In this document: positions 16,934 through 25,207 of the stretch, one piece after another | Numbering within the stretch: position 1 is the first letter of the stretch | Layout of the letters: each line of letters begins with the position of its first letter | Assembly: GCF_000686045.1 (NCBI RefSeq) | Contig: NZ_JMLV01000011.1 | Coordinates: 1-64,000 of the forward strand | Length of the DNA stretch: 64,000 bases | DNA from: Fodinicurvata fenggangensis DSM 21160 | GTDB lineage: Bacteria > Pseudomonadota > Alphaproteobacteria > Kiloniellales > DSM-21159 | Reading direction: 5' to 3' | Position numbers and translations under genes: made by a program | The notes under the pieces: model-generated | Seen by the model: only the letters and a program-made list of their open reading frames with translations | The model's database searches: none | What the model was told of the DNA's origin: nothing

Positions 16934-17545
16934 CTAGCGCGCGCCCAGAGAACGCAGTGCGTTTTCCGCCGCGTCCTTGGCATTGCGGATCTCGGCCTCG
17001 TCCCCGGAAAGATAGAGCCGTCCGTTGGCGCCGATCATGCGATAATCCACCACCTTGATGTTGGCCTGCTTCTCCGCTTCGTTGGAGGCGATGATGGCAT
17101 AGGAGGCTGGCTGGCACTCCAGTAGGTACAGCGATTCCCCGCCCAGCATCATGGATCCCAGCTTGTTCCGGTTGATCAGGAAGGCGTGCTGGTGGTCGAT
17201 GCGCGTAACGATCTTGGAGGCAAGTATCTGCGGTGGCGTGGCGTCCTCGGGACTCGCACCCAGGGCCTCCAGCACCGCATCAGCACTCGCCTTGACTTCA
17301 GCCGTGGACTTGGCGTGGATCTCGAGATAGCCGAACTGCCGCTCCACCACCAGGATGCCTGCGCGCACGTCCGCCCCTTTGAGGGCCACATCCGTAAGCG
17401 CCTCGATATCCAGGCCGGGGGCGATCTCTATGATCTGTGCAGCCATGTTGCGCCGGGGCAGGGATCCGCGCATCCAGGTGGAAATATAGCAAAGCGTCTG
17501 CGGCTGCAGCTGATCTATGAAGATGAAGGAGCGAAGTTCCGCCAT
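16934..17545 (-). CDS. BMC-T microcompartment shell protein (second of two)
   Basis: This 203-residue tandem BMC-domain protein resembles the other BMC-T of the operon: IIEIAPGLDIEALTDVALKGADV, VERQFGYLEIHA, then LYLLECQPASYAIIASNEAEKQ and MIGANGRLYLSGDEAE. Two different BMC-T proteins suggest two kinds of pores, for example one for the small amine or diol and one for cofactors. Its ATG overlaps the stop of the aldehyde dehydrogenase gene (TGATG), so translation is coupled. Confidence 0.93.
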   Translation of the reverse strand: MAELRSFIFIDQLQPQTLCYISTWMRGSLPRRNMAAQIIEIAPGLDIEALTDVALKGADVRAGILVVERQFGYLEIHAKSTAEVKASADAVLEALGASPEDATPPQILASKIVTRIDHQHAFLINRNKLGSMMLGGESLYLLECQPASYAIIASNEAEKQANIKVVDYRMIGANGRLYLSGDEAEIRNAKDAAENALRSLGAR

Positions 17546-19155
17546 CAGTGACCTCCCTTGATGACGTTACGAACTTCTTCGGCAATCAGACGGCGCAGTT
17601 CCTCCCGGGTGCGGCTGTCCATGCCAACCCCGGCGCCACCGCCTGAGCCCGTGTTCGCGGCAGAGGTGAGCGGCCTTGATGGCCGGGCAGAGCGGCCGGC
17701 GCCGGGGACCCCGTCGGAGGGCGCATGCGGCAGCGGTCCATCGAACCCGAAATCGGCGGCCTGATAGTCGCCGAAGGGCACCGCGGAGTCAGAATTGTAC
17801 GCCACCCGTGTCCAGTGGATCAGGTGATGCGGCCCGATGTTCTCTCCGATCGAGCTGCGCCCGAAATAACCCGTGCCGATCGTGAAGGTGGGGGCCAGAT
17901 GGGTCTGGAAACCGGCCGCACCCTGACTGCAGGGCGCATTCACCACCACGCGATAGGCTTCCACGCTGCGCGCATAGTCGGCAACGATTTGGGAATCGCC
18001 TGCATGAATGGCCGCTGAATGCCCCGCGCCCGTCAAGCGCAGCACGGCGCGGGCCTGGGACAGAGCCTGCGTCTGGTTCTTGGCTACATGGTAGGCCAGC
18101 ACTGGACACAGCTTCTCGCGTGTCATGCGTTCCTCGACGCCGAGCTGCGTCACCGGAGCCACCAGTATCTTCGTCTTGGCCGGCACGCGGATTCCGCATT
18201 CCTGGGCTATCCAGACGGCGTCCCGGCCGACGGCCGCAACATTGAACCCTCTGTCATGGAACAGGTAGCGACGCAGCCGCTCCACCTCTTCTTCGTCACA
18301 GAGATAGGCACCGGCTTGCTTGAGCGCCTGCCGCAGTTTCTTGTCGGCCTCCGGCAAGGTGATCAGCACGCTCTCGTTGGTGCAGAGGATCGAGTTGTCG
18401 AAGCTCTTGGAATCGACGATCCGCTGGGCTGCGTCCTGCATCTCTGCGGAAGGATCCACATAGACAGGCGCGTTGCCGGGGCCCACACCAATGGCAGGGT
18501 TGGAAGAGGAATAAGCCGAACGCACCATGGCCGTGCCGCCGGTGGCCAGAATGACGGAGGTCTTGTCCGAGGCCATGAATTCCTCGATCAGGGGAATCGA
18601 GGGCTGTTCGATCACTTGAATGCATCCGTCCGGCGCCCCCGCTTCGACCGCGGCTTCGGCCATGGCATTCACAGCATCCACACAGCAGGCGCGTGCCGCC
18701 GGATGCGGACTGATCACCACGGCATTGCGTGTCATCAGGGCCATCAGCACCTTGAAATTGACCGTGGCAATCGGATTGGTGGATGGAGTCAACGCCAGGA
18801 TCACTCCCGCCGGTCGGGGAATGCGCACCATCTTGCGCGCCTCATCGATGACGGGATTGACGAAATCCTCGTCCCGGTAATGATCGACAAGAGGCATTGC
18901 AGTCAGTTCGTTCTTCAGTTTCTTGTGCTCGACCACGCCGAAACCGGTTTCCTCCACCGCCCATTCCGCATATTTGCCGGCATTCTGGTGCGCCGTGCGT
19001 GCCACGGCCTCCACGATATGCAGGGTGGTCTCGCGATCGAACCGCTGGAAGATGCTTGCCGCCCAGCGAGCCCGGGCCAGGACGATGTCCGCATGACTGC
19101 GCAGCGCCGGCTTGCTGTCGGAAATCTCGACGAGGGAGCGGATTTCAGGTTCCAT
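17545..19155 (-). CDS. CoA-acylating aldehyde dehydrogenase with C-terminal encapsulation peptide
   Basis: The 536-residue protein belongs to the EutE/PduP group of acylating aldehyde dehydrogenases. It has GVILALTPSTNPIATVNFKV, AIGVGPGNAPVYVD and the catalytic Cys258 in SFDNSILCTNES. It converts an aldehyde (propionaldehyde is the natural candidate here), NAD+ and CoA to acyl-CoA. After the catalytic domain comes a 50-residue Gly/Pro/Ser linker and then an amphipathic C-terminal helix, TREELRRLIAEEVRNVIKG, the classical layout of an encapsulation peptide. It overlaps the upstream class III aminotransferase-like gene as TAATG. No phosphotransacylase gene is linked, as in RMM-type loci. Confidence 0.94.
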   Translation of the reverse strand: MEPEIRSLVEISDSKPALRSHADIVLARARWAASIFQRFDRETTLHIVEAVARTAHQNAGKYAEWAVEETGFGVVEHKKLKNELTAMPLVDHYRDEDFVNPVIDEARKMVRIPRPAGVILALTPSTNPIATVNFKVLMALMTRNAVVISPHPAARACCVDAVNAMAEAAVEAGAPDGCIQVIEQPSIPLIEEFMASDKTSVILATGGTAMVRSAYSSSNPAIGVGPGNAPVYVDPSAEMQDAAQRIVDSKSFDNSILCTNESVLITLPEADKKLRQALKQAGAYLCDEEEVERLRRYLFHDRGFNVAAVGRDAVWIAQECGIRVPAKTKILVAPVTQLGVEERMTREKLCPVLAYHVAKNQTQALSQARAVLRLTGAGHSAAIHAGDSQIVADYARSVEAYRVVVNAPCSQGAAGFQTHLAPTFTIGTGYFGRSSIGENIGPHHLIHWTRVAYNSDSAVPFGDYQAADFGFDGPLPHAPSDGVPGAGRSARPSRPLTSAANTGSGGGAGVGMDSRTREELRRLIAEEVRNVIKGGH

Positions 19156-20432
19156 TACATCGCTCCCCGGCGGCTGCCGCGCCCCATGACCTCGTCTCGT
19201 GCCAGACCGATACCGATCTCGACACGGCGCAGTACATCCTCACAGTCGGGCTGGCTGAGCAGCAGTCCCGGCTTGAACTGCAGGACCCGCGGGTCAAGCG
19301 TCGAGAATATGGCCCACACGCCGTTCTCATAGAGATGCTTCATGACGGGCTTGGCGCCCTGTTCGTGGTTGAACTCCAACCCCATGACCAGGCCATGCTG
19401 GCGGATTCCGATGAAGAAATCCGGGTACTCCTCCATGATCCGTTCAAGCCCAGCCCGCATGAAGTCTGAGATCAGTCCGACCGTGGCCCGAACCTCGGGG
19501 CGCTGAACCATCTCCAGCACCTTCATGGAGACCACACAGCCAAGCTCCGCGCCACCCCCGGTCGAGATATGGCCAAAGCCGTCCTCGTGCAGCCAGCCGG
19601 CGCAGTGCTCGGATATCAGCGTGCAGCCGATGGGATAGAGACCGCCGCCAATGCCCTTGCCGGTCACCATGATGTCGGGCTCGATACCGTAGCGGGTACA
19701 GCCCCACATCTCGCCGGTGCGCATCAGGCCGGTCTGGACCTCATCGGCGATGTAGAGTGCATCGTAACGCTCACAGAGCTTCTTCACCCCGGGCAGGTAC
19801 CCTTCTTCCGGCATGGGAAAGCCATAGGTCGCCGGAATGGTTTCCATGATAACCGCAGCCACATCGCGCTTCTTCAGCGCATCCTCCATGGCGTTCAGGT
19901 CGTTGAAGGGCACCTGGATAAATTCGTCTTGGGTATCCTCGGACAGGAACAGCTTGGAGAAGCGCTCGTCGCCCGTCTTCAGCGCCAGGCCGGTGTGGCC
20001 GTGATAGGCCTTGATGATGGAGACGATCTTGCGCTTCTTCATGGCGTGGCGCGCGGTTTTCAGTGCGATATCGATTGCCTCGCCACCACCGGAGCCATAG
20101 GCCGTATACCTCATGGTTGGCGCGGGCGCACAGGCAGCCAGCGCCTCGGCCAGGGCGGTCCGGGCCAGCGCCGGGAAGTGGTGATTGCCCATGTCGAAAC
20201 GCTCGGTCGCACTTTTCAGAACCTCGACCAGTTCCGGATTGCGGTGGCCCAGATTATAGGTGCCACCGTTCAAGTGCAGGTCGATCAGCCGTTGCCCATC
20301 CATGTCGTAGAGGTAATAGCCTTCACGCTTGTCGATCACGAGATCGACGCCCATGTCCTGCCAATCCTGCGTCTTCGCAGGATTCCAAAACTCCTTGGAG
20401 CGTTGCAGAAATTCGAGCTTTTCCTGGCTCAC
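19155..20432 (-). CDS. Class III PLP enzyme, probable amino-alcohol-phosphate phospho-lyase
   Basis: The 425-residue protein is a fold-type I, class III aminotransferase homologue: YGSGGGEAIDIALKTARH, Asp230 in LYIADEVQTG, and the PLP Lys259 in VTGKGIGGGLYPIG. Next to an APH-type kinase and an acylating aldehyde dehydrogenase in a BMC operon, its best role is that proposed for RMM/AAUM loci: elimination of phosphate and ammonia from 1-amino-2-propanol phosphate to give propionaldehyde, like ethanolamine-phosphate phospho-lyase. Ordinary transamination is the alternative. It starts with GTG, preceded by AGAGGA. Confidence 0.88.
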   Translation of the reverse strand: MSQEKLEFLQRSKEFWNPAKTQDWQDMGVDLVIDKREGYYLYDMDGQRLIDLHLNGGTYNLGHRNPELVEVLKSATERFDMGNHHFPALARTALAEALAACAPAPTMRYTAYGSGGGEAIDIALKTARHAMKKRKIVSIIKAYHGHTGLALKTGDERFSKLFLSEDTQDEFIQVPFNDLNAMEDALKKRDVAAVIMETIPATYGFPMPEEGYLPGVKKLCERYDALYIADEVQTGLMRTGEMWGCTRYGIEPDIMVTGKGIGGGLYPIGCTLISEHCAGWLHEDGFGHISTGGGAELGCVVSMKVLEMVQRPEVRATVGLISDFMRAGLERIMEEYPDFFIGIRQHGLVMGLEFNHEQGAKPVMKHLYENGVWAIFSTLDPRVLQFKPGLLLSQPDCEDVLRRVEIGIGLARDEVMGRGSRRGAM

Positions 20433-20448
20433 GGTTTCATCCTCTTGG

Positions 20449-20474
20449 CTGCTGGATAGCAGGCTATCCGGCAG
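20449..20474 (-). other. Stem-loop between kinase and PLP enzyme genes
   Basis: An 11-position stem with one mismatch on the transcript strand and a 4-base loop (core GGATAG/CTATCC) lies in the 86-base gap between the APH-type kinase stop and the PLP-enzyme start. No T run follows, so it is more likely an mRNA stability element than a terminator. Confidence 0.4.
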
Positions 20475-20518
20475 CGGATGCTCACGCTTGACAGCGGCTT
20501 ATCCTGAATTGACAACGT

Positions 20519-21523
20519 CTATCCCCTCAGTGATAGGTAGGCCTCTCCCAATTCGGCCGAGACCCGCGCGAAATCAGGCGCCAACTCCTGCGCCTCCGGC
20601 ACATCGATATGGGAGGCGATCCAGGCCAGCAGTGCCATGCGGCGCAGCATGATGAAGCTGTCGATCTCCCGTTCCTCTTCCTCCGACAGGTTTCTGACCT
20701 TGCGATAGCCGGCCACCCACGCCTTGCGCATGTCGGGAATTTCCGGACGATCCTCGATAAAGCTGATGCCGGCGGCGAAGTCATAGAGGAACCAGCCCAT
20801 GCCGCAGTCGTCGAAATCGATCAGGCGTGTGGTTCCCCTATCGACCAGAAGGTTGGCCAGGCGCATGTCGGCATGGATCAGGCCGTATTGCTGGGGCCCA
20901 TCCCCGAAGGCCTGAATCCTGCGTTTGACCGTAGCCTCCACGCGCTCCAGCACCTCGTGGGCGCCTTCGGTGAGGTTTGGCCCCTCTCTCCAATTCCCCC
21001 AGGTGGCATCGGCACCGTAAAAGGCGTCGAGATTCCATACCAACCGCTCGAAGGGTTGGGGACGCTGCCAGCGGATCGAATGCTCGTGCGTACGCGCCGC
21101 CATCTCGCCCAGTTCCTCGAAGGAGGTGACGAGATCATGGTTTTCATCGGGTTGCTCGCCGGGAACGAACTCGAACATCACCATATGACGGGGATTTTCC
21201 AGATCCTCGCTTCTGGCTGTCTGTACGGCTTCTCCATCCTGGCCGGGAATGACCGCGGGTGTGACGACACAGTTGTCCTCGCTCAGGGCCTGCATCCAGG
21301 CCAACTCACACTGAATGGCGCGCTTGCTGTGATAGTTTTCCCGATGAATACGCAGGACGGACCTGGAGCCGTCAGGCGCTTCCACGAGATACGTGGTATT
21401 CTCGGAAACGTTGATGAGCCGGGCTGTTGCATTGTCCGGAATTCCCCAGAGCTGCAGGGACTGGTCTGCCAGTTGATGCAGCCGGCTCAACAGGACGTCA
21501 TGCGGCACTCCGCTTTCCACCAT
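20519..21523 (-). CDS. Aminoglycoside-phosphotransferase-family kinase (probable amino-alcohol kinase)
   Basis: The 334-residue protein has the APH/choline-kinase fold signatures: GLIHADMRLANLL (catalytic Asp219, metal-binding Asn224) and LIDFDDCGMGW (DFG-like metal Asp, around residue 236). Within a BMC operon beside a class III PLP enzyme it corresponds to the (S)-1-amino-2-propanol kinase of the mycobacterial RMM/AAUM compartment. It would phosphorylate the hydroxyl of the amino alcohol with ATP. ATG follows a strong GGGAGG. No encapsulation helix is seen, so it could act inside or outside the shell. Confidence 0.88.
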   Translation of the reverse strand: MVESGVPHDVLLSRLHQLADQSLQLWGIPDNATARLINVSENTTYLVEAPDGSRSVLRIHRENYHSKRAIQCELAWMQALSEDNCVVTPAVIPGQDGEAVQTARSEDLENPRHMVMFEFVPGEQPDENHDLVTSFEELGEMAARTHEHSIRWQRPQPFERLVWNLDAFYGADATWGNWREGPNLTEGAHEVLERVEATVKRRIQAFGDGPQQYGLIHADMRLANLLVDRGTTRLIDFDDCGMGWFLYDFAAGISFIEDRPEIPDMRKAWVAGYRKVRNLSEEEEREIDSFIMLRRMALLAWIASHIDVPEAQELAPDFARVSAELGEAYLSLRG

Positions 21524-21556
21524 GCCTTTCCTCCCATTTATTGTGCAATGTTGGGA

Positions 21557-22336
21557 TCAGATTTCTTCCAGGGCTTCAAGTGACTCTGGCAGGATCTGAC
21601 CGCCATCCACGACAACCTGCTGGCCGGTGACGTAGCCGGCTTCATCGGAGGCGAAGAACAGCGCTGCATTGCCGATATCCTCAACGGCCCCCAGCCGTTT
21701 TAGGGGAATGGAGGCGGCCATGGTATCGAGGTATTCCTGACCGAGATCCTGCAGGCCTTCGGTGTAGATATTGCCCGGCATCACGGCATTGATCGTCGTG
21801 TTGTAGCGGGAAAGCTCCATCGCGGCCGTTTTCAGGAAGCCCAGTTGCCCTGCCTTGGAAGCTCCATAGTGAGCCCATCCCGGAAAGCCGGTCACCGGGC
21901 CGGTGATCGAGGACGTCAGGACAACCCGGCCCTTGCCGTTCTTCTCGAAATGCGGAATACAGGCCTTCACGCACAGAAAGGCGCTTCGCAGGTTGGTGGC
22001 CAGGACCTGGTCCCATTCCGAGGGATCCATGTCGACCATCTTGGTCTGGGGAAATACGCCCGCATTGGCGCAGAGTATGTCAACGCTTCCGAAAGTCTTG
22101 GCGGTATGCGCGACCATCTTCTGCACGGAATCCCAATCCGAGACATCGCACTTTACCCAGTCTACACTACAGCCCTCACGGCTTAATTCCTCAACGGTCG
22201 ACTTTGCAGCCTCTTCTCCGCGCGCTGCAATCATGACCTTTGCGCCCTGGCGTGCAAAGACGGTGGCGATCCCGCGACCGATTCCCTTGGAACCGCCGGT
22301 AACGATGACGCTGCGATCCTTGATTGGTGTCAGCAT
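21557..22336 (-). CDS. SDR-family dehydrogenase of the BMC operon (1-amino-2-propanol dehydrogenase-like)
   Basis: The 259-residue protein is a classical SDR with TGGSKGIGRG at residues 13-22, Ser142/Ser143, and Tyr157/Lys161 in HYGASKAG. RMM/AAUM loci carry an SDR shown to act as an (S)-1-amino-2-propanol dehydrogenase giving aminoacetone; position and neighbours here suggest the same or the reverse reaction. I chose the ATG at 22336 because GGGAG precedes it and the NAD motif then has normal spacing; the frame is open 40 codons further into the permease gene. It lies between the transporter genes and the kinase. Confidence 0.85.
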   Translation of the reverse strand: MLTPIKDRSVIVTGGSKGIGRGIATVFARQGAKVMIAARGEEAAKSTVEELSREGCSVDWVKCDVSDWDSVQKMVAHTAKTFGSVDILCANAGVFPQTKMVDMDPSEWDQVLATNLRSAFLCVKACIPHFEKNGKGRVVLTSSITGPVTGFPGWAHYGASKAGQLGFLKTAAMELSRYNTTINAVMPGNIYTEGLQDLGQEYLDTMAASIPLKRLGAVEDIGNAALFFASDEAGYVTGQQVVVDGGQILPESLEALEEI

Positions 22337-22373
22337 TGCGATTCTCCCTGTTCTGATTGGTGTTTGTGTGTCG

Positions 22374-23183
22374 TCACTCTGTCCCCCTGGCCTGCTTGAA
22401 GCTCTTCGCCAGAATAAGGACGAGGAAGGCCGCGAAAAGAATGGCCAAAGAGGCAAGGACGGACAGCATCCCTAGGGTCGGGACCAGGGGCGAATAGCCT
22501 GAAACCATCTTTGCGTAGAGCCATTCCGGCAGCGTCGAGTCCACCCCGGTGGTGAACAGCGACAGTGGGAAATTCCCCCAGCTCAGAAGGAAGGCAAAAA
22601 GACCCGCGGCAACCACGCCCGGCAGCAACAGCGGGAATGTGACTTCCTTGAGGACCGTCCAGGTCGATGCCCCCATGTCGCGGGCCGCCTCCTCGAGCGA
22701 GGCGTCAAAGGCGTAGGCCCGGATCGCTATGATCAGCGTGGTGATTGGTGAAATCCAGACGAGGTGCGCCACGATGGCGGTCTTCCAGCTTGGAATGATG
22801 CCAACTGAATTGAACCAGATCAGCAGCGCCAACCCGAGAACGGCTTGGGGAAAAAAGATCGGCAGAAGAATGAATTTCTGGAAGAGATTGCGATAACGCC
22901 ACTGATAGCGTGCAAAGGCCAAGGCTCCGAAGAAGCCGACAACCAGGGAAATCACCGTCACGATGACCGCAATGGTAAATGACGTGGTCAGCAGACTTGA
23001 AACGGTATGGCTGTCAAGCGCTTCCCCATACCATTCGATCGTGTAACGGCGAATGGGGAAACTCAGGTAGCGTGCCTGAGATACAGAGGCGAACCCGACC
23101 GACACCAGCGGCAGGTAGAGAAAGCAGATGGCCAGCACCCCATAGGCATACAGGACAATGCGGGTTGTGCGCCCGGTTTCCAT
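22374..23183 (-). CDS. ABC transporter permease, spermidine/putrescine (PotC) type
   Basis: The 269-residue membrane protein has six likely helices and the binding-protein-dependent permease loop EEAARDMGASTWTVLKEVTFPLLLPG (about residues 175-200), which contacts the ATPase. It begins METGRTTRIVLYAYGVLAICF at an ATG overlapping the stop of the first permease gene (TGATG); the frame is open much further upstream, but that part is the other permease read in another frame. It is one half of the transmembrane channel of the BMC-linked importer. Confidence 0.9.
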   Translation of the reverse strand: METGRTTRIVLYAYGVLAICFLYLPLVSVGFASVSQARYLSFPIRRYTIEWYGEALDSHTVSSLLTTSFTIAVIVTVISLVVGFFGALAFARYQWRYRNLFQKFILLPIFFPQAVLGLALLIWFNSVGIIPSWKTAIVAHLVWISPITTLIIAIRAYAFDASLEEAARDMGASTWTVLKEVTFPLLLPGVVAAGLFAFLLSWGNFPLSLFTTGVDSTLPEWLYAKMVSGYSPLVPTLGMLSVLASLAILFAAFLVLILAKSFKQARGTE

Positions 23184-24037
23184 CAGCGCTTCCTCCCCAT
23201 GATGGCATCGAGATCGATCTTGGAGACGCCAACGATGGCCAGGCTGCCAACAATCAGGATCAGAACCATCGAAAGTGCCGAGCCAAGGGGCCAGTTCTGT
23301 CCATAGGTAAAGGCCGTCTCGATCTCGTCCGCGAAAACGATAACCGCCTGGCCACCCAGAAGCTTGGATTCCGCCAAGGCACCGGCGGCCAGAACGAAAC
23401 TCAGGAGCGAACCGACAACAATGCCTGGCGCAGCCAGGGGAAGATCGATCTCCCAGAGAATACGCCAGCGCGAGGCGCCAAGATCGGCGGCTGCCTGCCG
23501 GGCATCGTCGGGCACCATGGCAATGCCTTGTGCCAGCGGGAACAGCATGAAGGGGAAGTACACGTAGACGAGGCCGAAGACGATGATCGGGACGGTATAG
23601 AGAGGGCTCTCCATTTCCACGCCGAACCAGGCCTCCAGATACCCCGCGATGAGTCCGCCTTTCATCAGGGTCAGAACCCAACCGAAAAGGCGGATGTTCT
23701 CGGACACGAAAAGGCTGACCACCACAGCGATGGTGACCACCAGCGTGAATTTTCCGAAGACCTTTGCCATGCCATAGGCCAGGGGCCAGCATACAATGAA
23801 CAGCAGAAGCGTCGACGCGAAGGCCATGCCGAGAGACCAGGCCAGGGACTTCCAGTAACCCTGCTGCAGGAAGGTGGCGTAGGCGGAAAAGTCCGGCACG
23901 TTGGCCAGACTGAAGACCTTCGCAGGCATGATGGAAAAGGCGGCCACCACGAAAAGTGGAGCCAGGAACGTAATGGCCAGCACGATGAAGATTGGCAGCG
24001 CGCTGAAGACGCCGAGTTTTCTGTCCAGCCCCTCCAT
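23183..24037 (-). CDS. ABC transporter permease, spermidine/putrescine (PotB) type
   Basis: The 284-residue protein has six likely membrane helices and the permease loop AAADLGASRWRILWEIDLPLAAPG. It pairs with the PotC-type permease; stop and start codons of ATPase, permease 1 and permease 2 overlap in succession. The family imports polyamines or other small amines, which fits delivery of an amino alcohol or an amine precursor to the microcompartment, but specificity is set by the binding protein. Confidence 0.9.
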   Translation of the reverse strand: MEGLDRKLGVFSALPIFIVLAITFLAPLFVVAAFSIMPAKVFSLANVPDFSAYATFLQQGYWKSLAWSLGMAFASTLLLFIVCWPLAYGMAKVFGKFTLVVTIAVVVSLFVSENIRLFGWVLTLMKGGLIAGYLEAWFGVEMESPLYTVPIIVFGLVYVYFPFMLFPLAQGIAMVPDDARQAAADLGASRWRILWEIDLPLAAPGIVVGSLLSFVLAAGALAESKLLGGQAVIVFADEIETAFTYGQNWPLGSALSMVLILIVGSLAIVGVSKIDLDAIMGRKR

Positions 24038-25122
24038 CAGTCTTCTCGTATCAAATGCGTGGAATCCAGATCCCAGCCGAGCACGAGCTCGTCTCCGATC
24101 GCGCCTTGATAGCGGTCCTCTCGAAGCTTCTCGACGCTGAGGCGTGAGCCGTCCGCGGCCTCGACCTCGTACTGTATGCGCGAGCCGAGCGCATATTCAG
24201 CGCGCAGGATGCCGCGAACGATGAAATCGCTGGTGCCCGAGGATTCCAGGATGCGCACGAATTCCGGCCGCACCATGAGCGTGCCGCGCTCCCCCTGCCC
24301 CAGGGAGATCCCGATATCCTCCATCTGGCCATTGACGTGCACCTCGACACCGCGGCCATGCAATCCGCCCTGGGCCGTCCCCTCGACGTCAAACAGGTTC
24401 ACCTCACCCATGAACTCGGCGACGAAACGACTGACCGGCCGGGTATAGATCCCATCGGCGTCGGCCAACTGCTCCAGCTTGCCTTCACGCATGATGGCAA
24501 TCCGGTCCGACATCACCATCGCCTCTTCCAGGCTGTGGGTTATGTAGACAAAGGTCTTTCCGGTGCGGGCATGAAGATCCTTAAGTTCTTTCTCGAGTGT
24601 CTTGCGCAGGCGGTAATCCAGCGCCGACAAGGGCTCGTCGAAGAACAGGATTTCCGGATCAAAGGCCAGGGCACGAGCCAATGCGACCCGCTGCTTCTCA
24701 CCGCCGGAGCACTCTGTAATTCGCTTCTCTTGGTAATGAGGGGGCAGCCTCAGGAGTTCGAGAAGCTCCCGGGCGCGCGCCGTTCTTTCCGCTGCACCGA
24801 CCCCGCGAATTTTCAATGGAAACTCTATATTCTGGCCCACGGTCCTGTGGGGAAACAGGGCCAGTGACTGAAATACCATGCAGGTCGGGCGCTTGTTGGC
24901 CGGAACCTTGTCTATGCGCGAGTTATTCAGCCAAATCTCACCTTCGCTGGGCGAATCCATGCCGACGAGAAGGCGAATCAAGGTGGTCTTGCCACTGCCC
25001 GAGGGGCCCACGATGGTCAGGAACTCGCCGTCGCGGATATCCAGGTTGATACCGTGAAGCGCTACGAAAGCGCCAAACTTTTTGACTATATTCTTGAGAC
25101 GCAGGACAGGTTCCGCAGCCAT
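24037..25122 (-). CDS. ABC transporter ATPase, spermidine/putrescine (PotA) type
   Basis: The 361-residue protein has Walker A GPSGSGKTTLIRLL, signature CSGGEKQRVALARAL, Walker B EILFFDEPLSALD and the H-loop YITHSLEEA, followed by a TOBE regulatory domain (about residues 270-355). It energises the two adjacent permeases. I chose the ATG at 25122, with AGAGGTG upstream and family-like sequence from there; a GTG seven codons upstream is possible. Confidence 0.93.
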   Translation of the reverse strand: MAAEPVLRLKNIVKKFGAFVALHGINLDIRDGEFLTIVGPSGSGKTTLIRLLVGMDSPSEGEIWLNNSRIDKVPANKRPTCMVFQSLALFPHRTVGQNIEFPLKIRGVGAAERTARARELLELLRLPPHYQEKRITECSGGEKQRVALARALAFDPEILFFDEPLSALDYRLRKTLEKELKDLHARTGKTFVYITHSLEEAMVMSDRIAIMREGKLEQLADADGIYTRPVSRFVAEFMGEVNLFDVEGTAQGGLHGRGVEVHVNGQMEDIGISLGQGERGTLMVRPEFVRILESSGTSDFIVRGILRAEYALGSRIQYEVEAADGSRLSVEKLREDRYQGAIGDELVLGWDLDSTHLIRED

Positions 25123-25159
25123 GATCGGACGCACCTCTTGCACGAACGTGTTAAGCAGA

Positions 25160-25187
25160 CCCCGGCGCGCCCATGGGCGCGCCGGGG
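25160..25187 (-). other. Perfect 28-base GC-rich palindrome downstream of the binding-protein gene
   Basis: Twelve-base arms CCCCGGCGCGCC/GGCGCGCCGGGG flank CATG, making the whole 28 bases self-complementary. It sits between the binding-protein stop and the ATPase start. There is no T run on the transcript strand, so it probably acts as a 3' stabiliser of the binding-protein message and lowers expression of the genes behind it, a common arrangement in ABC operons. Confidence 0.6.
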
Positions 25188-25207
25188 ATCAGTGATCAAA
25201 TCGCGGA

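Noticed and set aside
18019-19332. Plus-strand open frame of 437 codons across the aldehyde dehydrogenase
   Set aside because: Shadow of two overlapping, well-supported minus-strand genes; composition typical of antisense reading.
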